Below, one piece after another: positions 55,841-64,000 of a DNA stretch of 64,000 bases. How positions within the stretch are numbered: the stretch's first letter is position 1; the number at the start of each line of letters is the position of its first letter. The position numbers and the translations under genes were made by a program. Under the pieces are notes generated by a model, which worked only from the letters and a program-made list of their open reading frames with translations, searched no databases and had not been told where the DNA came from. Source of the stretch: Azospirillum lipoferum (GTDB lineage Bacteria > Pseudomonadota > Alphaproteobacteria > Azospirillales > Azospirillaceae); contig NZ_JALJXJ010000005.1 of assembly GCF_024170005.1 (NCBI RefSeq), positions 248,001 through 312,000 on the forward strand, given 5' to 3'.

Positions 55841-56341
55841 TTGGCCTCTCCGGACTGGCCGCCCTCGTCGGGCCGGCATTGGCGAATGAGGAACCGCGGG
55901 GAAAGCCCCCGGTCCGGGATGGAAGGACCGGGGGTTCTTGCGGAACCGAACCGTAAGATCAGGCCACCGCGAAGTGGTTCTTGGTGAAGATCCTTGGTGA
56001 AGATCGGGCTTTCAGCGGCCTTTCGTACAGGAGAGCCGGCCGCAACCGACCGGGGCGCCGAACCCGTTAGGTCCGCTGGCTCGATCTGACGAAAGGATGA
56101 CATCGGCGCCGGGCGCCAACTTGATCCAAGCCGCCATATTTTTGATATTACACGCCATTCTGCAAAAGGTTTAAGCAGAGGCATTCGCCGACTAAATAAT
56201 ATGCAGGTTGCCCGTTTTTAAACAAAGCTGCCATGGCGGAACGCTTGTCATGCAAGCAATAATCTGCTTGGCCGTGCTGGCATACCTGATAGCGCGCGCC
56301 AAACTTTTGATAGTTTGCGCCAATTGACAGAGGGAAGCCGG
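55841..56341 (-). promoter_or_regulatory. Long regulatory region of the APC permease operon
   Basis: 500 bases without a gene, less GC-rich towards 56341. A perfect 10-bp hairpin (CCCCCGGTCC/GGACCGGGGG) lies at 55906-55934 in the presumed 5' UTR, and TTGGTGAAGATC is tandemly repeated at 55981-56006. Two similar elements, 56139-56164 (TTTTTGATATTACACGCC...) and 56304-56329 (CTTTTGATAGTTTGCGCC...), look like AraC-type direct repeats, and CAAACT-N6-AGTTTG is at 56300-56317. The AraC gene follows immediately. Confidence 0.55.
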
Positions 56342-57379
56342 TCAGCGGGTTTGGGCGGCTTTGCGGTAGGCCGACGGCGTGCAGCCGAACCAGCGGCGGC
56401 AGGCGCGGGTGAAACAGGCGCCGTCCGCATAGCCCAGGATGTGGGCGATCTCCGTGACCGACAGCCGGGTGTCGGTCAGATAGGTCTCGGCAAGGCTGCG
56501 ACGCTTGTCCTGCTTGATCGCGGCGAAGCTGCCGCCGGAATTGTGCAGCACGCGCTGGAGCGTGCGGGCCGATACGCCGACCGCCCGTGCCGCGGTGGCG
56601 ACGTCGAAACGGCTGCCGTCGGGAAGATGGTCGGCCATCAGGCGGCGCACCTCGTCCTCGATGGAGCGGACCGGCATCGCGCGTTCATGCAGGGTGCGCA
56701 GGTGGTGCTCGACGATGGAGCCGACCCGAAGGTCCATCAGGTTGCCGGCGATCGACAGGGTGGTGGCCGGGAAGACCAGGGCGTTGACCCCCTGGTCGAA
56801 ATAGAGCGGCGCGCCGAAGAACGCCTCGTGCGGCTGGCGGTTGGGCGGGGCGCTGTGCTCGAAATGCACCTCCAGCGGGCGCCAGCCCTGACCGGCCATG
56901 GCGCGCATCAGCGTGGTGACCAGGGCCAGCGAATGTTCGGCGTCCTGCCGGCGGCGGACGATCCGGGTATCCTCGATGCGGTAGCGGAAGACGCAGGCAT
57001 CGCCCTCCCGCACCACGCTGCTGGTCGTCCCCTGCTGGACCATGCCGATGTAATCGGTGAAGCCCTTCAGCGCCGCGCCGATGGTCGGCGAACTGATGAA
57101 CAGGAGCCCCAGCGGGCCGAGGGTGAAGGGCGTCACGTCGCGGGCGGCGAACAGCCCCAGATTGGGATCGCCGACCTGGGTCGCGGCGCTTTCGAAGGCC
57201 GCGACGTAACTGCGCAGCGGTATTTCCCGGTAAGGGTCGGCAAGCAGGGACTCCGACAGGCCGAAGCGTTCCAGCAGCGCGTCGGGCGACTGCCCCCGGC
57301 GCTTCAGCGCATCGACCAGCGGCTGGACGATGGCGGCCCAGGCCTTCGGTTCGCGATCATAGGGCGCGGATGGCTGCAT
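56342..57379 (-). CDS. AraC-family regulator with OruR/ArgR-like N-terminal domain
   Basis: 345 residues. N-terminal Arabinose_bd-like domain of the OruR group (PLVDALKRRGQSPDALLERFGLSESLL) and C-terminal double HTH: VATAARAVGVSARTLQRVLHNSGGSF and VTEIAHILGYADGACFTRACRRWFGCTPS (core LGYADGACFTRACRRW). Transcribed in the same direction as, and just upstream of, the APC/ALDH/outer membrane/MFS/amidase block. Members of this group respond to amino acids or amines, in line with those neighbours. Confidence 0.92.
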   Translation of the reverse strand: MQPSAPYDREPKAWAAIVQPLVDALKRRGQSPDALLERFGLSESLLADPYREIPLRSYVAAFESAATQVGDPNLGLFAARDVTPFTLGPLGLLFISSPTIGAALKGFTDYIGMVQQGTTSSVVREGDACVFRYRIEDTRIVRRRQDAEHSLALVTTLMRAMAGQGWRPLEVHFEHSAPPNRQPHEAFFGAPLYFDQGVNALVFPATTLSIAGNLMDLRVGSIVEHHLRTLHERAMPVRSIEDEVRRLMADHLPDGSRFDVATAARAVGVSARTLQRVLHNSGGSFAAIKQDKRRSLAETYLTDTRLSVTEIAHILGYADGACFTRACRRWFGCTPSAYRKAAQTR

Positions 57380-57475
57380 AGTGGGCTTCGGCGCTGACGA
57401 GTGCGGATGTCGGACCCGATCGGGATCGATCCGGATGATTGCGCGATCCGGCTGTGCCCTTCAAGGTCGCGGACA

Positions 57476-58099
57476 TCAGCCTGCCCCCTTGGCGGTGGCG
57501 GCCGCCGCACCGGTAGGCAGGGCGGCCCGCAGGATCATCGTGAAGGCCGCCAGCAGCGGAGCGCGCTGTGCCGGTTCGCGGGCGACCGCCGTCGCCGCTT
57601 CGCGCAGGGAGCCGTTGAGGAGGATCGCGCCGGCGCCGGCGAGGTCCGGCGGCCAGTCCAGTCCGGCCAGATCCTCGGCGATCATCGCGGTGAAGCGGCC
57701 GGAGGTCTCGCCGATCACCGGCTCCAGCAGGGGACTGAGTGCTGGGCTGAGCATCATGTAGAAGCGCCCGACCCGCGGTTCGGCGCAGATGTCCAGCAGA
57801 GCCCGCCCCAGGGCCAGGATCCGCCCTTCCGCATCCGCAGCACCGGCCCGCAGTTCGAGGCCGCGCTCCAGCACCCGCTCCCCGATGCTGCGGTACAGGT
57901 CGCGCAGCATCTCGTCCAGCCCGCCGGGGAAATAGCTGTAGGCTGTCGTCTTGGAGGCGCCGGCCTGCCGGGCCGCCGCCTCGACCGAGCAGGCGGACAG
58001 GCCGCCGTCAGCAAACAGGTCGAGAAGGGCATTCAGCAACTCCTGACGGTTTCTCAGGCGGTTGCGCGCGCGCAGGCTGATCGGGCGGTCGGTCGTCAT
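57476..58099 (-). CDS. TetR-family transcriptional regulator
   Basis: 207 residues. HTH: RQELLNALLDLFADGGLSACSVEAAARQAGASKTTAYSYFPGG (blocks). The C-terminal part has a TetR_C layout ending in an Ala-rich tail. Divergent from the aminotransferase-kinase genes with a 288-base gap, so it probably controls them. Confidence 0.92.
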   Translation of the reverse strand: MTTDRPISLRARNRLRNRQELLNALLDLFADGGLSACSVEAAARQAGASKTTAYSYFPGGLDEMLRDLYRSIGERVLERGLELRAGAADAEGRILALGRALLDICAEPRVGRFYMMLSPALSPLLEPVIGETSGRFTAMIAEDLAGLDWPPDLAGAGAILLNGSLREAATAVAREPAQRAPLLAAFTMILRAALPTGAAAATAKGAG

Positions 58100-58387
58100 G
58101 GCGGGAGTATAGGGGGCCACCCCGCCGGCAAAAACCCAAATCCGACGCCACCGCCGAAAACTGGAAAAAAAGTTCAGAAATCGGATATCGCGTTCTTGAT
58201 CCGGGCGGGCTGTCTGGGTATCGTGGCGTCGATGGGTTACCGATCCGACCGGATCACCGTTGACGCACCGGTCTATCCATCCGCCACGGGCTGGCGATGC
58301 CAAGCCGGCAGGATGCCGTTGGCCATTCCCACCTATCCGCAAGCTCTTCCCAAACCCGTCGCTGCGACTCCGGAAAAAGAGACTCCC
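58100..58387. other. Divergent promoter region TetR / aminotransferase
   Basis: 288 bases without a gene. An A-rich segment at 58140-58175 contains AACT-N8-AGTT as a weak dyad, which may hold the TetR site. The aminotransferase Shine-Dalgarno is AAAAAGAGA before ATG 58388. Nothing else was recognised. Confidence 0.35.
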
Positions 58388-59686
58388 ATGCCCACATCCC
58401 CCAGTTCGGCTTCCCCACTGCCTGCGGACACATCGCTGCTGGATCGCCGCCGGCACGTCCTGGGGCGGCATTCGCCGCTGTTCTACGACAGACCCCTTCA
58501 CGTCCGCCGGGCCGAAGGGGTGTGGATCGAGGATACCGACGGCCGCCGCTATCTGGACGTCTACAACAACGTGCCGCATGTCGGGCACTGCCACCCCCAT
58601 GTCGTGGAGGCGCTGTGCCGGCAGGCCTCGCAGCTGAACATCCACACGCGCTATCTGCACGAAGCGGTGGTGGAGTATGCCGAGCGCCTCGTCGCGACCT
58701 TCGACGCGCCACTGTCGATGGCGATGCTGACCTGCACCGGCAGCGAGGCGAACGAGCTGGCGCTGCGCATCGCCCGGTTCGTGACCGGCGGGCAGGGGAT
58801 CATCGTCAGCAGCTTCAGCTATCACGGCAACACCGCCGGCCTTGCGGCGGCAACTACCGGACTGCCGGCGCCCGAGGCGCTGGCGCCCCATGTGCGGGCG
58901 GTCGAGATTCCCGATCTGACCCATTGGCAGGGCGAACCGGCGGCGCTGGCCGCCCGGTTCGCCGAGCAGGTGGCGGACGCGGTCCGCTCGCTCCAGGCCG
59001 ATGGCATCAGGCCGGCGGCGATGCTGTTCGACACGCTGTTCTCCACCGAAGGTCTGCCCGCCGTGCCGAAGGGCGCGCTGGAACAGGCGGTCGCCATCGT
59101 CCGCCAAGCCGGCGGCCTGTTCATCGCCGACGAGGTGCAGCCCGGCCTGGGGCGCACCGGCGACCATATGTGGGGCTATCAGGCCTATGATCTGGTCCCG
59201 GACATCGTGACGATGGGGAAGCCGCTGGGCAACGGCCACCCGCTGGCCGGGCTGGTGACACGGCCGGACCATGTCGACGCCTTCGGATCGAAGGCGCTGT
59301 ATTTCAACACCTTCGCCGGCAATCCGGTCTCGTCCGCGGTCGGGTCGGCCGTGCTCGACGTCATCGAAGGCGAGGATTTGCAAGGCAATGCCCGCCGTGT
59401 CGGTGCGCATATCCAGGCGGGGTTGCAGCGGCTGGCGTCGCGTCACGACCTGATCGCCAGCCTGCGCGGGCGTGGCCTGTTCTTCGGGCTGGAACTGATG
59501 CGCGACGGGCGGCCGGCGGCGGGGGAGGCCAGGCGCCTGATCAACGACATGCGGGATCGCGGCGTATTGATCAGCCGGATCGGGCCGCAGGACAATATCC
59601 TGAAGATGCGGCCGCCGATGCCGTTTTCCATCGCGGATGCCGACCTGCTGCTGTCGACGCTCGACAGCGCCCTTTCGGACCTGTGA
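58388..59686 (+). CDS. Class III PLP-dependent aminotransferase/ammoniophospholyase-like
   Basis: 432 residues. Motifs GSEANELALR, SFSYHGNTAGL, IADEVQPGLGRTGDHMW and the PLP lysine in TMGKPLGNGHP (K278). The sequence type, with SYHGNT and GRGLFFGLELM, is that of the group containing ethanolamine-phosphate and 5-phosphohydroxylysine phospholyases. Directly followed by an APH-type kinase, as in those pathways where the kinase makes the phosphate ester and this enzyme eliminates phosphate and ammonia. A simple omega-transaminase remains possible. An inactivated paralogue is at 4950-6063. Confidence 0.88.
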   Translation: MPTSPSSASPLPADTSLLDRRRHVLGRHSPLFYDRPLHVRRAEGVWIEDTDGRRYLDVYNNVPHVGHCHPHVVEALCRQASQLNIHTRYLHEAVVEYAERLVATFDAPLSMAMLTCTGSEANELALRIARFVTGGQGIIVSSFSYHGNTAGLAAATTGLPAPEALAPHVRAVEIPDLTHWQGEPAALAARFAEQVADAVRSLQADGIRPAAMLFDTLFSTEGLPAVPKGALEQAVAIVRQAGGLFIADEVQPGLGRTGDHMWGYQAYDLVPDIVTMGKPLGNGHPLAGLVTRPDHVDAFGSKALYFNTFAGNPVSSAVGSAVLDVIEGEDLQGNARRVGAHIQAGLQRLASRHDLIASLRGRGLFFGLELMRDGRPAAGEARRLINDMRDRGVLISRIGPQDNILKMRPPMPFSIADADLLLSTLDSALSDL

Positions 59687-59694
59687 GGCGACCG

Positions 59695-60714
59695 ATGAAG
59701 GAGTTCTTCGCGCTCGCCCCTGCCGAGCAGATCGCCCGCATGCACCAGCTGGCCCGCGGCGCCCTGTCCCGCTGGCCCGGACGCTTCGCGGAGCCGGAGC
59801 TGATCAAATACCGCGAGAACGCGGTCTACAGCGTGCGCGACGACCGCGGCGCCCGTTTCGCCCTGCGCATCCATCGCTTCGCCTACCACAGCGATGCCGC
59901 ACTGCTGTCGGAACTGCAATGGATGGCCGCACTGCGCGAGGCCGGGCTCGCCGTTCCGGGCGTCATCCCGGCGCGCGACGGGGCGCTGATGGTCAAGGTC
60001 CGCGTCCCGGAGGTGCCGGAGCCGTTGCAGGTGGACATGCTCGGCTGGCTCGGTGGTCGGCCGGTCGGCTCGGTGGAGGCGGGGATCGCCGGGGCGCCGG
60101 ACGAGGTGGCGGCGCTGTACCGGCAGGTCGGCCGCCTTGCGGCGGAACTGCACGCCCATGCGGCGTCCTGGCAGCGTCCGGCCGGCTTCGTCCGCCATGC
60201 CTGGACGGCGGAGGGAATCCTGGGCGACCGGCCGCTGTGGGGCGATTTCCGCGCGCTGCCGGAGCTTGCGCCGCACCGCGCACTGATCGACCGGGCCTGT
60301 GCCCAGATGGAGCGCGAGCTGCTGGAGTTCGGCCGGTCGGCCGACCGGTTCGGGCTGATCCATGCCGATTTCGTGCCGGAGAATCTGCTGTGGGGCGACG
60401 GCAGGGTCATGCTGATCGATTTCGACGACGCCGGCTATGGCTGGCACATGTTCGAACTGGCGACCGCCCTCTATTTCCATTTCGGCCGCCCCAGCTTCGG
60501 GATCGTCCGCGATGCGCTGGCCGCCGGATACCGTTCCGTCCGGCCGCTTCCCAACGAACAGTGGCGGCATCTGGGGCTGTTCCTGCTGCTGCGCAGCCTG
60601 ACCTATCTCGGCTGGGTCCAGACCCGCAGCGAAACGGAAACCGCGCGTGCCATGACCCCGCACTTCGTCAGCACCACCGTCGATCTGGCCGGGGCCTATC
60701 TCGCCGAGCGGTGA
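59695..60714 (+). CDS. APH-superfamily small-molecule kinase
   Basis: 339 residues from ATG 59695 (GAGG eight bases upstream; a GTG at 59683 overlapping the previous stop is the alternative). Kinase-like catalytic loop LIHADFVPENLLW (HxDxxxxN) and metal motif LIDFDDAG are intact; the N-lobe YSVRDDRGARFALRIHRF carries the ATP lysine equivalent weakly (Arg in LRIHR). Family includes choline, homoserine and hydroxylysine kinases. Paired with the class III enzyme, it likely phosphorylates an amino alcohol. Confidence 0.85.
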   Translation: MKEFFALAPAEQIARMHQLARGALSRWPGRFAEPELIKYRENAVYSVRDDRGARFALRIHRFAYHSDAALLSELQWMAALREAGLAVPGVIPARDGALMVKVRVPEVPEPLQVDMLGWLGGRPVGSVEAGIAGAPDEVAALYRQVGRLAAELHAHAASWQRPAGFVRHAWTAEGILGDRPLWGDFRALPELAPHRALIDRACAQMERELLEFGRSADRFGLIHADFVPENLLWGDGRVMLIDFDDAGYGWHMFELATALYFHFGRPSFGIVRDALAAGYRSVRPLPNEQWRHLGLFLLLRSLTYLGWVQTRSETETARAMTPHFVSTTVDLAGAYLAER

Positions 60715-60758
60715 GATCCGGTTCCATGTCGGCAACCATCTCCCGTATCGATAGGAAA

Positions 60759-60795
60759 TTGACGGCCGCGCATATTTGCTATAATTCATAACAAT
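60759..60795 (+). promoter_or_regulatory. Promoter with shared motif upstream of the chemoreceptor gene
   Basis: TTGACG at 60759-60764 and TATAAT at 60780-60785 sit in an AT-rich patch, with GCTATAATTCATAACAAT at 60778-60795. The same 18-base motif, with four changes, recurs at 62370-62387 upstream of the next gene, also with TTGACG ahead. Spacing of the hexamers (15) is short, so a regulator binding the motif is likely. Confidence 0.55.
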
Positions 60796-60888
60796 CATAA
60801 AGCAAAACGATGCAAGCCGCTGGCCCCTTACCGCCGGCCGCGTGCCGCATCGCTGCCGGACAAATCCAAAAAATCGGGAGGGAAACCT

Positions 60889-62325
60889 ATGGAGTCCGCC
60901 ACGGGCTTGCCGTCTCCAGCGGCAGGCGTCACCGCAACCGCCGACGATGCCGTGACGGTGGTGCGCGAGGTCTATCGCCGCGTCGGTGCCATCGGCCTGG
61001 AACTGGCCGACATCACCGGCAATGTGCAGGAGGTGGCGGCGGTGGTGGACCGGCAGGGCGCGCAGTTCCGCACCCTGCGAACCGCCGCCGCGGCGATGAC
61101 CGCCACCAATGCCGCCATCGACCGCACCGCCGAACAGGCCAGTGCCGCCGCCGAGTCCGCAACTGGCGAGATCGCCCGGTCGCGCAGCGCGGTCGCCGAC
61201 GCGGTGCGCAAGATCGCCGAGCTGATCGACGGCGTCACCCGCATGGAGCGGCAACTGGCCCTCGTCAGCAATTCGCTGGGGCAGGTGGCGTCGGTGTCGC
61301 GGGCGATCCAAGCCATCGCCAAGCAGACCAACCTGCTGGCGCTGAACGCCACCATCGAGGCGGTGCGGGCGGGCGAGGCCGGGCGCGGTTTCGCCGTGGT
61401 GGCGACGGAGGTGAAGGAACTGGCCCGCCAGACCCAGATGGCGACCGTGCAGATCGGCGACACGGTGCAGGCCCTGACCTCGCAGGTGTCGGGCCTGATC
61501 CAGGACGGCGCCGCCGCGACCGCCAGCGCCACGCTGGCCCGCGAGGGCACCGCGCTGATCGAGCGGGTGGTGGCGGGGATGGAGGGGACGGTCGCCACCG
61601 TCCACGACGCCACCCATGCCATCGCCGAGGGGGTGCGCGCCAATCTGAAGGACTGCACCGCGGTCGAACGGGAGCTGGACGAGCTGGAACAGGCCGTCGG
61701 CGGCTCCTCCGGCCATCTGGCGGCGGCGAACCGCCGGCTGGAAAACCTGCTGGAACTCAGCGAGACGCTGATCGACCATATCGGCACCGGCCCGGTCGCA
61801 ACCGACGACAGTCCCTTCCTCGCCGCGACGGTGGAGGCGGCGGCCCGGGTGTCCACCCTGTTCGAGCAGGCGGTAGAATCCGGCGAGATCGCTCTCGGCG
61901 ATCTGTTCGACGAGACCTACCGGCCGGTTCCCGGCACCAACCCCGAACAGGTCCTGACCAGATTCACCGCCTTCACCGACCGGGTTCTGCCGGCGGTGCA
62001 GGAGCCGTTGCTGGACCTCGATCCGCGCGTCGCCTTCGCCACCATCGCCGACCGCAACGGCTATCTGCCCACCCACAACCGCAGATACAATCAGCCGCAG
62101 GGACCGGACCCGGTGTGGAACGCCGCGCATTGCCGCGGACGCCGGCTGTACCGCTTCCGTGCCGGGTTGAAGGCGGCCAGCGCGCCGCGTCCGTCGATCC
62201 ACACCATGCCCCGCGACATGGGCGGCGGCAAACGGGTGCTCATCACCATCCTGAACGCGCCGATCCTGGTGCGTGGGCGCCAGTGGGGCGCCTTCAGCAT
62301 GGCGCTGCTGCCGGCCGCCGGGTGA
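60889..62325 (+). CDS. Soluble methyl-accepting chemotaxis protein
   Basis: 478 residues. The MCP signalling hairpin is at about 143-180: [20 protein letters not shown], then [20 protein letters not shown]. There is no transmembrane segment or signal peptide, so the receptor is cytoplasmic. After the coiled coil (to about 300) a C-terminal domain ([47 protein letters not shown]) matches a sensor region common in alphaproteobacterial chemoreceptors. ATG follows GGGAGGG. Likely couples taxis to the neighbouring catabolic genes. Confidence 0.88.
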   Translation: MESATGLPSPAAGVTATADDAVTVVREVYRRVGAIGLELADITGNVQEVAAVVDRQGAQFRTLRTAAAAMTATNAAIDRTAEQASAAAESATGEIARSRSAVADAVRKIAELIDGVTRMERQLALVSNSLGQVASVSRAIQAIAKQTNLLALNATIEAVRAGEAGRGFAVVATEVKELARQTQMATVQIGDTVQALTSQVSGLIQDGAAATASATLAREGTALIERVVAGMEGTVATVHDATHAIAEGVRANLKDCTAVERELDELEQAVGGSSGHLAAANRRLENLLELSETLIDHIGTGPVATDDSPFLAATVEAAARVSTLFEQAVESGEIALGDLFDETYRPVPGTNPEQVLTRFTAFTDRVLPAVQEPLLDLDPRVAFATIADRNGYLPTHNRRYNQPQGPDPVWNAAHCRGRRLYRFRAGLKAASAPRPSIHTMPRDMGGGKRVLITILNAPILVRGRQWGAFSMALLPAAG

Positions 62326-62352
62326 CATCGCGCCCGGTGCGCGATTCAGGCG

Positions 62353-62387
62353 TTGACGCGCCCATAACTGTTATATAGCATAACAAT
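62353..62387 (+). promoter_or_regulatory. Promoter with shared motif upstream of the aldehyde dehydrogenase gene
   Basis: TTGACG at 62353-62358 and GTTATATAGCATAACAAT at 62370-62387, the second copy of the motif seen at 60778. It ends 54 bases before the chosen ALDH start, so transcription could begin near 62395. Co-regulation of chemoreceptor and dehydrogenase is the inference. Confidence 0.5.
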
Positions 62388-62441
62388 ATGCCTGAAGGTT
62401 CATCCGCTGCCGATGGCAGCGGAGCGGATTGGAGACTCCCT

Positions 62442-63911
62442 ATGGAAGACATGTCTGTTGCCGCGCCGACCGACCTGCTGATCGGCGGACGGGCGGTTCC
62501 CGCGACCGGCGGGCGCCGGTTCGAGCGCCGCAACCCGATCACCGGCGGCGTGGCGACGGTGGCCGCCGCCGCATCGGCGGCCGATGCCGGTGCTGCGGCG
62601 GAGGCGGCACTGGCTGCCTTCTCCGGCTGGTCGGAAACCGGGCCGAACACCCGCCGCGCGCTTCTGCTGAAGGCGGCCGATGCGTTGGCCGCCCGCGCTG
62701 ACGATTTCGTCACGGCGATGGCGGCGGAGACCGGGGCGACGGAAGGGTGGGCGCGCTTCAACGTGATGCTGGCCTCCTCGATGATCCGTGAAGCGGCGGC
62801 GCTCACCACCCAGATCGCCGGAGAGGTGATCCCGTCCGACAAGCCCGGCTGCCTCGCCATGGCAGTGCGCCAGCCCGTCGGCGTCGTCCTGGGCATCGCG
62901 CCCTGGAACGCCCCGGTGATCCTCGGCGTGCGCGCCATCGCCACCGCCATCGCCTGCGGCAATGCCGTGGTGCTGAAGGCGTCGGAGCTTTGCCCGCGCA
63001 CCCATGCGCTGATCGGCCAAGCCTTTCAGGAGGCCGGCCTGCCGGACGGGGTGGTCAATGTCGTCACCAACGCGCCGGAGTATGCGGCCGAGGTGGTCAA
63101 CGCCCTGATCGATCATCCCGCCGTCACCCGCATCAACTTCACCGGATCGACCCGCGTCGGCCGGCTGATCGCCCAGCGGGCGGCGGCACAACTGAAACCG
63201 GTGCTGCTGGAGCTGGGCGGTAAGGCGCCGCTGCTGGTGCTGGACGACGCCGACCTGGACGAGGCGGTGAAGGCCGCCGCCTTCGGCGCCTTCTTCAACC
63301 AGGGCCAGATCTGCATGTCGACCGAGCGGATCGTGCTGGACGCCAAGGTGGCCGACGCCTTTCTGACGAAGTTCGTCGCCAAGGCCGCCACGCTGGTCGC
63401 CGGCGACCCGCGCGACGGGCGCACGCCGCTGGGCTCGGTGGTCGACCTCGGCGCCGCCCGGCATGTGCAGGCGCTGATCGACGATGCCGTGGCCAAGGGG
63501 GCGGTGCTCCACCGCAACGGTGCGCCCGACGGCACGCTGCTGCCGGCGGCGATCCTCGACCATGTCACGCCGGAGATGCGGATCTACGCCGAGGAATCCT
63601 TCGGCCCGGTCGTCACCATCGTCCGCGTCGAGGGCGAAGAACAGGCGGTCGCCGTCGCCAACGACACCGAATACGGCCTGTCGGCCGCCGTCTTCACCCG
63701 CGACACGGCGCGCGGCCTGCGCGTCGCCCGGCGCATCCGCTCCGGCATCTGCCATGTCAACGGCCCGACCGTGCATGACGAGGCGCAGATGCCCTTCGGC
63801 GGCGTCAAGGCGAGCGGCCATGGCCGGTTCGGCGGCAAGGCCGGCATCGACGCCTTCACCGAACTGCGCTGGATCACCGTCGAGACCCAGCCCGGCCATT
63901 TCCCGATCTGA
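62442..63911 (+). CDS. Aldehyde dehydrogenase, vanillin/salicylaldehyde type
   Basis: 489 residues. IAPWNAPVILGVRAIATAIACG, LELGGKAPLLVLDDADLDEA and nucleophile Cys in FNQGQICMSTERIVL are typical of vanillin, benzaldehyde and salicylaldehyde dehydrogenases, as is the ending MPFGGVKASGHGRFGG. ATG 62442 is chosen for its GGAG at seven bases; the in-frame ATG at 62388 falls in the operator-like motif and has no ribosome site. Confidence 0.92.
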   Translation: MEDMSVAAPTDLLIGGRAVPATGGRRFERRNPITGGVATVAAAASAADAGAAAEAALAAFSGWSETGPNTRRALLLKAADALAARADDFVTAMAAETGATEGWARFNVMLASSMIREAAALTTQIAGEVIPSDKPGCLAMAVRQPVGVVLGIAPWNAPVILGVRAIATAIACGNAVVLKASELCPRTHALIGQAFQEAGLPDGVVNVVTNAPEYAAEVVNALIDHPAVTRINFTGSTRVGRLIAQRAAAQLKPVLLELGGKAPLLVLDDADLDEAVKAAAFGAFFNQGQICMSTERIVLDAKVADAFLTKFVAKAATLVAGDPRDGRTPLGSVVDLGAARHVQALIDDAVAKGAVLHRNGAPDGTLLPAAILDHVTPEMRIYAEESFGPVVTIVRVEGEEQAVAVANDTEYGLSAAVFTRDTARGLRVARRIRSGICHVNGPTVHDEAQMPFGGVKASGHGRFGGKAGIDAFTELRWITVETQPGHFPI

Positions 63912-63984
63912 CGCCCGACTGACGCCCGACTAACGCCCTTGGGGCGTCCCGACGCACTTCAAAGAATCCCAAAGGAAGCCAAAG

Positions 63985-64000
63985 ATGACGACGCAGCCGC
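63985..64000 (+). CDS. Start of a further gene (cut by window edge)
   Basis: ATG at 63985 with AAGGAAG eight bases before it begins MTTQP and runs off the right edge. It follows the aldehyde dehydrogenase by 73 bases and is probably in the same operon. Product cannot be judged from five codons. Confidence 0.5.

Noticed and set aside
59443..62328. Very long minus-strand open frame opposite the aminotransferase, kinase and chemoreceptor genes
   Set aside because: It is an antisense artefact of high GC and codon bias; its translation has no family resemblance, is rich in low-complexity His/Gly/Arg and would span three well-supported genes on the other strand.
62388..62441. Upstream ATG start for the last aldehyde dehydrogenase
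   Set aside because: It lies directly against the operator-like AT motif without a Shine-Dalgarno, whereas ATG 62442 has GGAG at proper spacing.

Overview
The window is about 64 kb of high-GC DNA with dense, unidirectional operons, ATGA start/stop overlaps and many ABC transporters, each next to its own TetR, LysR, LacI or AraC regulator. This fits a versatile soil or rhizosphere alphaproteobacterium, most likely Azospirillum or another Rhodospirillales, possibly from a secondary replicon. That placement is inferred from gene style and remembered family resemblance, not from a marker gene. No rRNA, tRNA or CRISPR array was seen.

Layout. 1-4995: a polyamine-type ABC importer (ATPase, two permeases, binding protein) with an MBL-fold hydrolase, divergent from a TetR regulator with two matching palindromes in the shared promoter. 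4950-6063: a frameshifted, 5'-truncated class III aminotransferase pseudogene. 6316-8327: groES-groEL. 8496-17000: a branched-chain-type ABC importer with two tandem binding proteins and a fused LivH-LivM permease, followed by an FAD monooxygenase-like enzyme and a double AhpD/CMD protein. 17176-25260: two sulfonate-type binding proteins, a TauD-like dioxygenase, a HAD phosphatase, ATPase, permease, a threonine-synthase-like PLP enzyme and an Ldh-family dehydrogenase. Together these look like an uptake and oxidative breakdown locus for an organic sulfur or nitrogen compound (inference).

25261-32261 is an accessory island and the most unusual part. It holds a tyrosine recombinase, a lower-GC family 2 glycosyltransferase and a convergent 1190-residue protein that joins an Mrr-like nuclease domain, a probable beta-sandwich, a STAND/AAA+ NTPase and a long helical tail. 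This is the layout of antiviral STAND sensors. A 16-bp sequence is repeated in inverted orientation exactly at the starts of the glycosyltransferase and the STAND gene, and the first copy overlaps the recombinase stop codon. The simplest exciting reading is an invertible cassette that chooses which of the two genes lies behind the recombinase; a shared operator is the alternative.

32262-37770: an amino-compound catabolic operon (aldehyde dehydrogenase, DadA/PuuB-type oxidase, RidA-like protein, D-threonine-aldolase-like enzyme) with a divergent LysR regulator. 37895-41173: a sulfonate/nitrate-type ABC transporter (ATPase and double permease, no binding protein) preceded by a 32-codon leader ORF and two strong hairpins, a candidate attenuator. 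41437-47402: an iron/aminophosphonate-type ABC importer plus MBL hydrolase, with a LacI regulator and a clear LacI-type operator. 47539-57379: an aldehyde dehydrogenase remnant, an AraC regulator, amidase, MFS transporter, Phenol_MetA_deg-type outer membrane protein, aldehyde dehydrogenase, APC permease and a second AraC regulator with likely half-sites upstream of the APC gene. 57476-64000: a TetR regulator divergent from an aminotransferase-kinase pair, a soluble chemoreceptor, another aldehyde dehydrogenase sharing a promoter-like motif with the chemoreceptor, and the start of a further gene.
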